Source: Mactra quadrangularis
Lineage: Eukaryota > Mollusca > Bivalvia > Venerida > Mactridae
Length of the DNA: 64,000 nt
Reading direction: 5' to 3'
NCBI GenBank assembly: GCA_025267735.1
Contig: CM046304.1
Coordinates: forward strand, 2,914,001-2,978,000
The notes below the pieces were generated by a model. That model had not been told where the DNA came from. It saw only the letters and a program-made list of their open reading frames with translations, and ran no database searches. Below are positions 13,001-28,000 of this stretch, piece by piece. How positions within the stretch are numbered: the first letter of the stretch is position 1; the number at the start of each line of letters is the position of its first letter. Position numbers and translations under genes: made by a program.

Positions 13001-16000
13001 TTCATCTGTGGCATCTATTCCTGTCTCTTCACCTTCATTTGTTGGACCAACATCATCTGGTAACTTAGCAACCACTCTCACTTCTTTACCGTCAACTTTG
13101 ACTTCTTCATCATCAGCTAGTGTTGCTTCGAAGTTACCTCCCTTTGTGTCTAATGCTGATGATACTTCATCAACTTCACCATTCACTATGGGGATGTCTG
13201 CTTCTACTTTAGCCGTTTCTGAATCTATGTCTGTAACTTCGGCTAACTCGCTAGCAACTGTTACATGTACACCAAGCTCAATGGACGATCATGGATATTC
13301 AAGATCGTACACAGAAATGCCAGCCCAACAATCGACCCCTAAAAAACTGACTGTCCCCACTGCGGTGATGTCTAAGACCACACCAGGTGGCAGTATTTTG
13401 CTAGAAGACAATGTGTCGTCTGCTAGTTATATAGAGATTCCAATTGACATTGATGACAGAAGTCCGTCTGCAAGGAAATCACAGAAACGAAAACGCCCTT
13501 CTTTGGCTACAGAAGATGTCATTAATTATGGAAAACGTCGTTCTGCTAGAGTGAGTGACCTATGTTTCGTTTAATCAATTTTGGAATAATACTTCAGTAG
13601 TGATTATTTTAAAGCAGAATAGATGGGGTCTGCACCTTGGCCTTTTTTCTGTCTTTTCTGCCCTTTTCTGCTCATCACTATGCTGAAATAGCCACTTTGA
13701 AAAATAAACTATGTTCCATACCCCTTTTACTTTTTGATAAGTGTTTAATTTTAGTTATCAATTGAATAAAAACTGCCCATATGAGGTCATAGGTACTGAA
13801 AATATACTTTTCGGCAGCCGTCTTGATAGGCATGTCTAAAAAATTGAATACCTATTTTAAAATTATCGGCTGAATTTTATTTTTCAGCCAATATTTGTGA
13901 TTTTTTTATATGATTTTAAAGCATTTAAAGCATACCTATTTACACCAGGGCACAATGTCATCATCAATGCTAATGGACTTAGAATGAAAATATTTGTATA
14001 TTTTAGGTAAGGAATACAGGTGGTAAAAAGAAGGAGGAAGAAACTGTCAACTTTTCTGATTTACTTCATACTTTCTTACCTTCAACTATCAAGTTAGTAT
14101 AGTATATAATGTTTGTTTATTTTATTTTTTTGGTATTTATGATACCCCAAGGCTTCTTTTCAGAATTTGGGGAAGGGGCCTTTTTTCATACAGAATACGG
14201 ACTTGTCATTGCAATTTCATACATAGATAGGGGAACAAAAAATTCCAAGGTAAATTCCAAATTTGGGGAAAACTGCATAATTTTAGAGAAATTTCAAGAG
14301 GGAGAAGGTGCCTATCAACGGCCCCTGTTGTATGAGGAAATAAGGTCTGAACCCACTCCAGTCCTTAGCTTACAAAAAATGAAAAAAATATGAATATTTG
14401 TCGTTTGATTAGCTGGAGATGATGTGACTCAGGAGATTATGGTCACCATACCTACTAATATCTTATATATGTCATTATAATTATAGAAACATACAAGATG
14501 ATGAAAATATGTCAACAAATGAAGTTATAGATAATGAGATATCTGAACAAAGGAATGGTAAATATAATACATATATATGTGATTTATTATCATGTATAAA
14601 TATTGTACTTCTTTGTTTAACTCATTATACCCACTGATAGCATATATTTCTGTAATTCGTATGATGAGAGCTACACATGTGCGTCATCTAAATTTCAATT
14701 GTTACCCTGTGTGCTGCATATATGTGGCATGAGACATTAAGCTTTTAGTGGTTGGACATGCTCTTAGTGATCCAGAGGTCCTGAGTTCAATTTGACAAAA
14801 CCCACCAGGGGCACTGCTTATTTCTGTGATTGCTTCACTCCACCCAGGTGTATATGGGTACCTGCAAGGATGATATCATTCCATTGTGCCAATTTGTAGG
14901 CTTCACTAATCAGAGCAAAAGTCTCTGCTGTGAGATTGGTAGATAGAGATAACAGTAGCCAAATGACCAGGGTTAATAGCTGTAAAGTTGATAAACATGA
15001 AATTAAGTCTACAAAATGCAATTACTTTACTTTGTTTTTTTACTTTATTAGCCGAATTTTCAACAACTAAAATTGGCTAATAGTTTGGCGAAACACAGGC
15101 AGGCGGGCAGGTGTCCTGTGTCGATTTAAAACAAATGCGTTCAAGTTTTCAATTTAGCATATACATGTATCTCTGCCATTTATTGTCAGATTTTCATGAA
15201 ACTTAATACAATGATAACATACCATGTGATGAACAGAATTAGAAAGTAACCACAACTCTACCTGCCTTTATTATGGATTATTTCCCTTTGTAATTTTTGC
15301 GTTAAAGTTTTTAAATCCTGCTTTAATTTGGTTTCCACAATACATTTTTTGTTTATTTATTTACATGTACTTTTCTATACTTTATTTTACTTTATGGTAT
15401 TTTTCTTCATAGGTACAGATGTGTCTACGGCGCCTCCTGAAAAGTCTGAGGTTGTTACCATGGTGACAGAAGAATGGGATGAAATAGAGATGGTGAAGTC
15501 ATATCTAGATAATTGTATCAACAATAAAGGCTTGTTAAACATGTGTTGTACATATCTTCACATACTGGCTAGACATTATCTAGTCAAATGGTAAAATTTA
15601 TTTTGTGTAGATCTTCCTATTTGTTTAGTGTTTTTCTGTCCATTTTTGGGGCATACATTGGGCCCTATTCCCCTTTGTATGTATTTGTATTTTTCCCCTT
15701 TCCTTAAGCAAATTCCTGTATTAATATTTTTGTACTTTTTATTTCATTTTTGCAAATTTCTTAAGTATATTTTTGAGAAATATACATATATTGCGAATAT
15801 ACTTAAAAAATTTATTTAAGATGACAGAAATTTTTCTTAAACACATAACTCTCTCGGCATTAGTTAATTTGTGTCAAGCTATTTTAGAATCATAATTAAA
15901 TAAATTATGGTATGAATGGTCATTTTTTTCTCAAAAGTTCTGTTTGTCTAAGGAATTTCAGAAAGGTTTGTATTTCCAAGATGATGCCATTGTTGAGCAT

Positions 16001-19000
16001 CTTAATTGAACCTTTGCACTGATTCTTCACTGATATGAATATAGATGATATTTTTATTTCAGGCCTGAAGGACTTTGTGAGATGTACATGTCAATATTTA
16101 GTAGAATTAGAAAACATCTATACATACCTAGATTGTATGATAACAACGATCCGCCTCATCTTGTACAAAAACTAGCTCAGGTAAGAAAATGTTATCATTT
16201 TTAACCGGAATTTTTCAACAAAAATTCGGCTAATAGTTTGGCGAAACATGGGCGGGTGTGGTCGGTCGTTTGGGCGGGCATCGTTAACAACTGTGTTAAA
16301 ACTTTTTCCATACCATATATTTCTACCATTTATTGACAGATCTTCATGAAACTTTATACAATGATAACATACCATGTGATGAACAGAATTAAACAGTAAC
16401 CACAACTCTACCTGGCTTTATTATGGATTATGTCCCTTTGTAATTTTTGTGTTAAAGTTTTTAAATCCTGCTTTAATCCACATGACATTTCTTGTTTTTA
16501 ATAGCTGCCTGGCTATCTCAGTATTGCACAACTTTACTGATCAAGGGGTCATGGAGTCCATTCCTGGGCAAGGCATACTTGTGGAGCTTGGTCATGAAAT
16601 AATTTTGACGGCCATTCTCACTCCTACATGTACCACTGGTTGTAAACCATGAGATGCAGTTGTCAGTCGCTGTTGGAAGTATGTGACTAATAACTGATTA
16701 CATGTAAGAGCTAAAAGAGCTAAATCCTGAGATTTAGCCTTCACATTAACGGTGAGTAGGCTGACTGACCCCAGTGATATAAACTATGCAATGTGTTGCT
16801 ATGGTGTTTAACCTAACCAAACAAATCACTATACTAGCTATTTATGCTGGAAACATTTTTTTAGGGCAAGAAAACATATACCTTGTTGTTTAACTGGGAG
16901 ACATAGTTTAAATATTTGTGTTGAGCCCTGTATCCATTTACTTTGTTGTTGTAATTTCAGATATTTTTAGTACAAGTAGAACTACAGTTAGATAAATGGT
17001 TAGTATCCAGATCCAAATTGACTGGTACAGTGATCACATCACCTAGGAGCTATACCAGTAATGTACTATCTAAAGATGATATACCTCCATTCTATAAAGA
17101 TGATATTACATATCTAACCACCTTATGTAGTCAGAGAGATAGACTTGAAACTATATGGATTAACCATTGTTTTAGAGGTAGGTTTTGTTTGTTTTAACTG
17201 AGGGTAAAGATCCACAACAACACAAATTCAGGTTGAATGAAGTATCTGCGTAACAGCTTGTTATCTTCTTCAGTAAATGCAAACTGTACAAATAGTAGAC
17301 ATTTGATTGCATTTGTTTGAATCTGACTTAAATTAACTGTAAAAAAGGCTAACGCCAAAACATCTGAATAAAAGAATTTAAATTGTACTTGTGTTTTTGT
17401 TGGTAAATTCTAATGTATTAAATTCACCTTGTATTAGAAAATGTCCTAATCATCTAGCACAAAAAACTATTACAGTAAAACCTCTGTGGAGCGGCCCTTT
17501 ACAGAACAAATCCTCTGCACAACAACAGCTTTTAATATTTCCCATAGGCTTAATTTGAATTGAAATTAACCTCCACAGAGAAACAATCTCTGAACAGCAA
17601 CACTTGTTAGTCCCTCCCAGTGGGTGTTGCTCAAGAGATGTTGTACTGTAATACATTAATGTGAATTTTAAACTGTCATTTACCTTGCTGATTTAAATAC
17701 TTAATATTTGTTTGATAATCTCTGTACATACAGTTGTTGTTTTATATAACGTTTATATTTACAGTATATTGGATGAAGGCAAGATTTGCTTTACTTAGAA
17801 ATAAGATAGAAGAAGCTTTGTATCACTTTGATATGGTAAGTTAGCCACTGTCTTGGTGTAGAGGTTAGCATGTCTGACTTCGAATCCGGACATCCTGGGT
17901 TCGAGCCCGGTCACGGTAGGTCATACCCTATACACGAGTTGATGGCCTCGTGGTAGGGTAAGTTAGTACTGGTGATAGAAAGTGTTCAGGAAACCTATAG
18001 TAGGAAGAGCGTCATATATATGATCTAAATATGTGTTTAATAAGACATTAAATCCAATTAAAAAAAGATATGGTTAGTTATTGACTTTATTCTTTACGTA
18101 GACAAGCTGTGTAGATGATTTGAAAAAGATCTTTTCATATTCATTAGTTTTAATTAACACATAGCTTGGCTTGGATAAATCACTTGTCAGCTGTTGTATT
18201 TACTGTATAATGGCTGGATATTTGTCAAATTAAACACACAATGGAATTCAATGCAGCTTTGGCATAGCGTTTACATTCAATTTTTTAGATCCTTGATTTG
18301 AAGTCTGACTTGCATGATGAAGTAATTGATTCATAGATTTGTAATGAAATTTTTTTGAAAACCTGTTTAAGGCTATTTTTGTATCATATTATTGTTTACG
18401 TGTTGTTGAAAATTGAAACCCTCTGCTTTTGACCCCCGTGATGTAGAAAAGTAGTCTGTCATATGTAGTCACATGACTGATGGATAAAGCAGCATTGACA
18501 GGATAAACCTAGGTTTAGTAAATGGTAAAATTGGCTTTATTTTACTTGATTTTTTTTATTGCAGATAAAAGAGTACATAGAATTTGGTGAGAAAGAGTTA
18601 AATGTAAACAGTGCCTATATACCTAACTGTATAATTGATAACTTTATAAATATGGGTATGTATTTGGTTTATATTTTACAGCCATGTATCTTTAACATGG
18701 AACTGATTGTACTGTTACATGTATTATAAATATTATGTAGTTCTTATATATCAACCACTTAAAGTGTATGTGGTTAGTAATAGGTTTAAAGTTTGGGTTC
18801 AGTGATAAAGGTTTGTTCAGGCAATGTTAATAAAGCTTATTCATGTAACATTGTTTAAAGAATATGCCAATTCACTAATTAATGTTGCTTTTGGAGTTTA
18901 CTCATCTGGCTCTTGGTGTCTTTTTCATGGGTAAATGTAAATTATTTTATTCTAAAAACTGGATATTGCTCAAGAACTTTTGAGGTCGGTGGCACAGTTG

Positions 19001-22000
19001 GTAGCACGCCAGGGTTTGGAAGCTCGTGTCCCAAAGGGGGTACAGGTTCGAATACCACCCGGGGAGGCTATACCCTTCCATGAAAACTTGACAATAATGT
19101 CAATTTTCCTTTAATAAGATATATGGAGAAGTTTCCGGCCTTGTGGAAGGGTAGATGATTACTGGACAAGGGTCCAGGAATGCTAGGTTAGCTGGACACT
19201 GTAAAATGACCTAAAATTGTGTTGACACAGCATTAAGCCCAATTAAAAAAGGTTACTGTATATATAAGGTATATTTACAGAGAATGTTACTTTACAATAT
19301 GAGTTATTACAACAAACTAAATCAGTGGAAGAAACTGAAAAATTGTATGAAAAAAGAGACTATAAGAAAGTTGTGGAAGTGTTACTACAGAATTTTATCA
19401 CTGATAAACAAAAAGTAAGTTTTAGGTTTTTATACAAAATTGTACAGTATACAATACCATAAATAATCACCTTGGCCTTTTGAAAATGTGTGATTGTTTC
19501 TTAAATTTTTATCATTATTTGAGAAATTAAACCAACATATCTTAAGATTCATGCATGTGTATTACAATTGAGACTGTATGAAGTATCATTACTCCCCTTT
19601 CAAGTGTTTGAATATCATATGTTATAACTATCCTAATACCTAATGATGTCTTATATAAAATTTTAATTGCGTTAATACTATGGATAAGAACTTTACAAGA
19701 ATCACCTTGTGATATCATCTAATCTAATTCAAAGAATGTTAACTGTATCAACTATTGTCAGTTATATATTTTGTATTAATATGTTCATTCTGGGAAGTAG
19801 ATATGTTTTTATTCAAAATCATAAATTTGAATAGAGGGCTCCACATATAAAGCTGTCCTATTGCCGTTGACAGCCTATAATTGTATATGATTTGGACAAG
19901 CTACAGATATAGCTAGCTGTCCATTACTCTCCAATGCATCGTTCCGAAAGATTCACTCGTTCACCTTCTACCTCTGCTAAAATACCACGTACAAACTGAT
20001 ATTTCTATTTTTAGACAGAGACACATAAATGCTTAAATCGCATGACTGTCACATGTTTTTTAAAAATAGATGCAAAACATTCTCACCTTGTAATTTCAAA
20101 ATGTCGAAATGCAATGATGTTGGACAGTTTTGCATTAGTTAGATAATGAAAAATTAACAAAAATGAAAGTAAATATTGATCTTTTAAAACGTGTATTTCT
20201 GATCTTTTAACTGTAAACATAGAGCAATTTATTGAACTTTAATACAAAGTGTAGCCACGCTACATATGACGTCATACGAGGTTGCATTTGTCACTAGTAT
20301 GATCATACCATATAAGGCGTTGTTTACCCGTTTAACCAATGAAAATGCGTATAAAGTTTTTCAGCTAAATTGGAATTTGGTAAACTTTCATTGGTCGTTC
20401 CAAGGTTCATAGTAAAGGTCAATATCATAAATCGACGCATTTTAAGGCTGCGGGTGAATGTAATGTATTCACTAAGCTGCGAAGGGAGCGTAGCTGTCCA
20501 TTAGAGCAAGCTATTAATGTTGAGCCCTGGAACCTATTAATAATACAAAACAAGATAATGGTTGGCATATTGCTTGTTATTTCAGACTGTTAAACAAGTA
20601 ACAGATATACAAGAAAGACAGTCACAGATAGTAATGTTATTGGAAGCATTATTTAAAACTGATGACTTTGAGGTAGGCTTGTTTTATCATTAAGTTTATT
20701 GCTACTGTAAAGTTCACTATAAAGACCACCATGGTAATTGCAAACATCATTCAATTTTTGACAATTTTTACGATCCAAATGCTTAATTTAAGAAGAAAAA
20801 GGTTCTTATATTAAGACCATTCTGCTAAATATAGACTAAATTCAGAACTCAAACTTGTGGGTTTTTCCATCAGTGTGCTGTAGGTACAAACAAAGTTTGT
20901 TACACATTATTGATGAAAAACACAAAATTCGGATTAAATCCTATTGTCCTTTGTACACATGTTTTCATTGTGGCAGTGAAAGTTTGTTTGTACCTACAGG
21001 GAAAACTCAAAATATTTGAATTCTGGATATAGTCTATTATGAGGTTCTAATTACAAACTATTAATCTACAGCCGATTCCCTGTTGCCAAATGTCACTTGG
21101 GGTTGGCAAAAACATTGAGTGATTGCAATTTCATCACATGATTTTGTAATGAAGTATAGGTTGGAAATTTGTTCAGGACGGTAGCCCTCCTAGGAGGGAA
21201 TGAGACTTTTCAATTCAGTGTTTTTTGAGCTATCACAAATCAACTATACTCTTGTTTAGTTTTTGATACTGGGTTTAGTACTGTAGCAACACATTGTATC
21301 GGTCATAGCACAGCTGTCAGTCAATACTCACCATTCCTGAAAACGTTAAATCTCTAGATTTAATTGCCCTATATTCTCGTGTTTGTATGTATTATTAATG
21401 ATACAATATATTTTATATTTAAAGAAATGTTTATATTGGTGTGAGGAAACATTCAATGAATGTTACACAATGATGTATAAACAATATATTTTATATTTAT
21501 AGAAATGTTTATATTGGTGTGAGGAAACATTTAATGAATGTTACACAATGATGTATAAACAATGTATTTTATATTTATAGAAATGTTTATATTGGTGTGA
21601 GGAAACATTTAATGAATGTTACACAATGATGTATAAACAATATATTTTATATTTATAGAAATGTTTATACAGTAAAAACTCTGAAAACCGGACCTGGTCC
21701 GGACTGACCAAAAAGTCCGGTTTTCAGAGGATTCCGGTTTTCAGAGGTTTGTACAGAATCACAAATTAAACTCAGGTATAGGTTTAGTGGGACCTTTTCC
21801 TACATTAAAAGGATGGTTCAGCTATAAATTAATTTATTCTTCATTTAAGTTTGGTTAATTTTGCTTAGTATAAATAATTTGAGAAATAGATAAAATTAAA
21901 ATAATAACTTTTCTTTAGTTACATGTACATGTTAGCAATGGACTTAAATGCATTCAAGTAAATAAATGATAAATATGGCTGCTATTCTTATTTTAAATGA

Positions 22001-25000
22001 ATTCATATAAACACATATAACAACAATGTCATATAAACATGTAATGTTTTCCAATCTCTTTCTCAAAATAAAAAAGACAGTCATTATATTGTCCTTACAA
22101 TTAACACTCTGGTAATTTTGAATACAAACATGTAGCCTCTTTAATTGTATAAAAACAGTATTTGAAATTAAAAGATTTCAAAAGTCATATCTTAACAACA
22201 ATACATGTTTATACAAAAGAAACATTATAAAAATCCTAAACAATGACTGACAAGTGTTTTTCACACCTCTATAGATAAAACGCTTGGATATTTAATTAAC
22301 AATTGACATCTGCTTGGGATTATGATTAACTAACTTTGTTAATACACAAAATTTTGACACTTGGCGTCCGGTTTTCAGAGGATGTTTTATGCATATTTAT
22401 CATTAGAAGCCCTGGCAAAAGGTCCGGTATTCGGAATTCAGAGTTTCCGGTTTTCAGAGGATATTTTTCAATGCATTTAATAGGGGAAAACAAGGGACTT
22501 TAAAAATCGTCCGGTTTTCAGAGGATTCCGGTTTTCAGAGGGTCCGGTTTTTAGAGTTTTAATTGTATTGGTGTAAGGAAACATTTAATGAATGTTACAC
22601 AATGATGTATAAACAATGTATTTTATATTTATAGAAATGTTTATATTGGTGTGAGGAAACATTTAATGAATGTTATACAATGATGTATAAACAATATATT
22701 TTATATTTATAGAAATGTTTATATTGGTGTGAGGAAACATTTAATGAATGTTATACAATGATGTATAAACAATGTATTTATAGAAATGTTTATATTGGTG
22801 TAAGGAAACATTTAATGAATGTTATACAATGATGTATAAACAATGTATTTATAGAAATGTTTATATTGGTGTGAGGAAACATTTAATGAATGTTATACTA
22901 TGATGTATAAACAATGAATTTTTTATTTATAGAAATGTTTATATTGGTGTGAGGAAACATTCAATGAATGTTATACAATGTATAAACAGTCATGTAAATC
23001 TGATATTAGATCAAGTTGGATCAGAACAATGATAAATGTATTTACATTCTTACATGGGTAAGTACAGCATTTGATTAACTTTTTGACATTCAATAATTTC
23101 TTAAGCCTAAATCTACCGTAGATTTCATATAACTTCACATTTTGGTCCTCTTCAATGATTCATAAGTCTGTCCAAATTATTCTAAAAAACCTCATTGATT
23201 TTTTTATTTTGTTTTGTTGGGTTGGGTAAAATGCAACACATTATATAGGTTTTATAATGACAGTCTGTCAACCTACTCCCCACTGTTCCTGAAATAGCTA
23301 AATCTCTGGATTTACCTGTCAACCAATTACTAGACACATACTTCCTTCAGTCTTTGACAACTGCCATACATGATATAGAATTAGTGGTGAGAGAGATAAT
23401 GGCCATCGAAATTATCTCATGACCAAACTCCATGAAAGTAGGCCTTGGGAATAGAACCTACTTACCCTTGATCAATAGACTTGAGCCCTACAGACTGAGC
23501 TATTCGGGTAGCTTCTTCGTGGATTTACTAGTATCATTGCTGAATATTGTGTGTACATTTTACACATGTTATATATTTTCAGTATCATTGAAAAAGACAT
23601 TAGTATAATGAAAGTATTAGGATCAACTCAAACATAATTTTTTTCAACAAGCCTGACTAAGTGAAATAAGTAAATTACACTAGCCCAACAATTTTTTGTT
23701 GAAATAAAAATCAATCTTACATCAAAGTTGACCAATATTTTCTATATATTTTCAGTGTTGTAGAAAAGGACATCAGTATAATGAAAGGATTAGGATCTAC
23801 TAAGACTCTTAGATTATCTACAAACTTGATTAAAGTTATAGATGTCAATATGTCCTTACCAGAAAGTATCGTAGAGATGGCAATAGACTCTGTGTTACCA
23901 TGGATACTCTTATATCATATCATTAAACAGTAAATATTTTTTTATTTATAGTGTCTGCTGATATTTTCACATAAATTTTAATTTTGTAATATCTGTTTTT
24001 GGATATAGATAACTTAGTTGCATCACCTTTAAAGTTAAATTTTTTTCATGGTTTGATGCCGCTGTTTCAAAGTAAAAAAGACATATGAATGAACTTAATA
24101 TGTTAGTTAATCTACACCATATCGTCTTTTTTATTGATTATGTGACTTGTTAGTAGCACGAAATTTGCAGCAAACAGTGTTATGCCTGTTTGAAAAACAG
24201 TTATACATGTAATATGTTATTGTGTTGTCCCTCCGTCTGTCTGTCCATAGACATTTGCTTATCTGGATGATAACTTGACAACAACCGCACCTATGTTCAC
24301 CAAATCTCAATTATGGATAGTTTTTTGGAACATGGTTGTGACCTTTTGGTTCTGGGGTCAAAGGTCAAGGTTGCCAGGACTTTAATGGAAAACTTCATCA
24401 GGATGATAATTTGACAATCTTCCATCCTGCCTACAATTTCTGCAAAAAAAGTTTCCTTGATTTCCAAATTTTAATACTAGCAACGAAGGAAATCATACTG
24501 TATACATTTAGTAACAGCCATGATAGTGCATGTATTAATTTAAAAGATATTATAATCTCTATATTCAGAGAAGAGGTTAGACTAGAGCAAGCTAAGATTT
24601 CTGATGATACAAACAATGAGTTAGAAGAAAATATTTCATCATCACAGATGTTACTAAATATAGCACATGACTCATTAGGAAGGTATGTGTTGTTCATTCA
24701 AGCTACTGACTTGAAACTTTACAGGAAAACAGATCTCTTAGTCAGGACTTAACATTATTTTTAAATATTAGGTTGCTGGATTTGACAAATAGCTGTATAT
24801 TTCATTTGCTTGAATTTAATGTTTGCTGTCAGTATCAAAATGCCGAACCCAAATATAGGTCATTAAGGGCTATCAGATGACCTTTAATGTTATACCCTGC
24901 TGAAGTGCAGTGCACAAGAACGATAACTCTGTCAAAACACTTTGGAGTTATTTGCCCTTTGTCACAATATTTGTCAGGAGCATAAATCCAATTCTATCGA

Positions 25001-28000
25001 ATCTATCGACTTGAAACTTCACATGTGGATAGATCTCATTATAAAGAAAAACAGTGCTCTAGAAGTGTAATACTTGCTATAATACTCAACGGACTGATGG
25101 AATTTTACTTCTTTGGTTTTTTCTGTTGTTTAGAGTTAGTACCTATATCTGAAAAAAAACACCTTAATAAGCAAACTTTTTATTTTTTTACTAGCCGATG
25201 TTGGTGTACTAAGTCAGACGGTGCCCTGCTTATATTCTATATGTCATTGTTAAAGACAGAGATGAGCAAGGAACCTGTGTCTAAATTATTAGAAGAATAT
25301 CAACAATCATTTGAACAATGTGTGTATTGTTTATATGGTCATCCTAACAGGAAAGGGAAAGCTAAACATCTACAGGTGAGTTGACATTGGAACAACCTAT
25401 GTTAGCACATGCTGAACACCCATGGCTAAGATATGAACAGTGTTTCTGCCTTTAGGTGCCCTTGAATTCCTTAAATTAGTGGTAAAACAATAAGATTTTG
25501 TGTGCTTTTATGGTTTTTTAGTTAAAAAGTGTTTTATCATGAGTAAAGTTTGACACCGATCTGACCTTTCACATTTACATCTAATAATGATCTACTAATA
25601 TCCCGACAAAAATCACTACCATGCCTATTCTACACTTCAGCAGCGATCGTAAAGTTATAGAAGTATGTTTATGTGTTAAATTTTAACACAATCCTCACGG
25701 TGTTAGCGAGCATTAATACTACATTCATATTCAATGTACATGTAATGAATATTCTTGCATAAAATTAAAGGTCAGGTCGGGGTCAAACTTTATGCATAAT
25801 ACCTACGTATAATGATAGACTAGATTCTTTATATTGTATATTGTAGTGATCTTAACTTTTGCAGAGCATTTTTTCCACAATTTTTAATTGGTTTCAAATT
25901 GGCAGGTTTTAGAATTCACACATTTGACATTATATTATATATTATTTAGAATTGGCGTCATCTTCGTTGACCCTAAATTTAGCCAAAATTTAACACCAGT
26001 GAAAATTACTTGCTATACATTTTTATGTTTTCTTACAGGATCACAATGTGACAAATGTAATATTGAAGTGGGAACAAGCTATAGATGTGTTTGATTATTT
26101 TAAACCTAAAATACTACCAGAATTTGATGGTTATAAATCGGAGACAATATCTACTGAGGTAAAAGTTTCTGATTCTGAGAAAAGGTTTGGAGGTAGTAAT
26201 ACCAACACACTAGCCTGGAGCCTGGGGCTAGTGAAAATTTCGTATGTCATTCAGTCAGGCTTGTTGATAATATATTTTGTCCTCTACTACATGTACATAA
26301 GCTTAAATTTGGCTTGTGCTTATGAAAATTTAAGGCAATGATCACTGTGATTTGTTCCAAAACTTATAGAACATTCTGAGAAATAGGTTGTAGGTAGCAA
26401 AGTAGTGAAGAAGTATGTAATAGATTGCAGGTTTTAAGATGAACTTATTGAGTTGATTAAGATAGTTTTCACTTCCTTCTTAAAAGGTATGTTTTAATGA
26501 TTTATGTGACTTAATAAGTCCTTTATAAACTGAAAGTAATTATACATTTTGTATATTTTAGATGGAAAACTTGTTTAAGAGAATAACACCTCTAATACCT
26601 GAATCTAGTAAAAATATGGGTAAGTTGATAGTTACAATTTAAGTTGGTTAATCATCATCATCATCTGGTTTAGTTTGTGCAGGCTATTGATTATTCCTTT
26701 GGCAAGGATGAGGCCTGTCTTCCTTTCCATGTCTGGAGGTTCTGAGTTTTGGTACCATCCATTTATAGTACCAACTGATCACGCTTAACCAGGTCATCCC
26801 AGGTAAACTTGGCCATGATACACTGTAAAGTTCAAATATATGATTTAGAGGTCCAGCTTGTGCTGTGTTCTATGTGATCAAACCATCGCAGCCTGCTTGT
26901 TTGTAGAATGTCGGCAATATCTCTGATGTTGAGCTGAGACTTGAAATCTTCCGAGGAAACACCAACATCCCGTTTGACCAAGCAAGTCTACTGTATCATG
27001 ATATCTTTACAAGATATCATATATAGTGCATTCATACATATAGTGCTTGCTACTTAAATGACCTGTTCATACTACCATTTTCATTACCTTATTTCTTAGA
27101 CTGACTAATGTTGGTTCTGTTTGATTATTCTCAACAGTTCTATTGATAATATAGTATACTATATTTGTAGGTGTTGCAGAGGATATTGTACGTAGTTATA
27201 TTGAAGGTACCAGTAATATAACACCTGTAATACAAGATGGAAGATCTGTTACTTTGTAGGTTATATATTTATATCATAATAATATATCATACTATATTTG
27301 TAGGTGTAGCCGAGGATGTTGTACGTAGTTATATAGAAGGTACCAGTAATATAACACCTGTGATACAAGATGGAAGATCTGTTATATTGTAGGTTATATA
27401 TTTATATCATAATAATATATCATACTATATTTGTAGGTGTAGCCGAGGATGTTGTACGTAGTTATATAGAAGGTACCAGTAATATAACACCTGTGATACA
27501 AGATGGAAGATCTGTTACATTGTAGGTTATATGTTGTTTATATTATAACTCTAACATAGACATGTGTGTTTTAATCTGACATCATTTATATTTTAATATT
27601 GAAAAAGTCTGTAGTGCACAAGTCTACTGTTCAAAAGGTCATAGGTTCAATGCCAAAGTGGGGGATGCTTTTGTGGAGCTTGGTCATGAAATAGTTTCTA
27701 CAGCCATTCTCCCTCTTACCACTGATTCTAAATCATGTAGGGCAGCTGTCAGTCACTGATGAACATATGCCGATAATAATTGATTAACAGCTAAATCAAG
27801 AGATTATGCCTTTCCAGGAACTATGAGTAGGTCGACTGACCTCCATGATATATAATGTGTTGCTACAGCTTTAAGCCTAACAAAAAAAACACACATTCAT
27901 GGCTGTTATAAATTTCTTCCTCATAATAAAACTGGATGGTCAAATTGTTTATTTTATATTATTAAAATCATAATAGAACAATTACATTGAAAAATAGTAT

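Noticed and set aside
17880..17930. Intact tRNA gene (good A and B boxes at 17.85-17.92 kb and at 18.98-19.05 kb)
   Set aside because: The boxes are followed by SINE bodies and A-rich tails present elsewhere; acceptor and anticodon stems do not close.
19834..20529. Confident hAT element call
   Set aside because: Ends match but no 8-bp target duplication could be found, so it is kept only as a low-confidence feature.
24240..24380. Possible coding before CABIN1 exon 22
   Set aside because: The stretch with GTCCCTCCGTCTGTCTGTCC and GGGGTCAAAGGTCAAGG is a dispersed-repeat type sequence; the real exon begins after the acceptor at 24510-24511.
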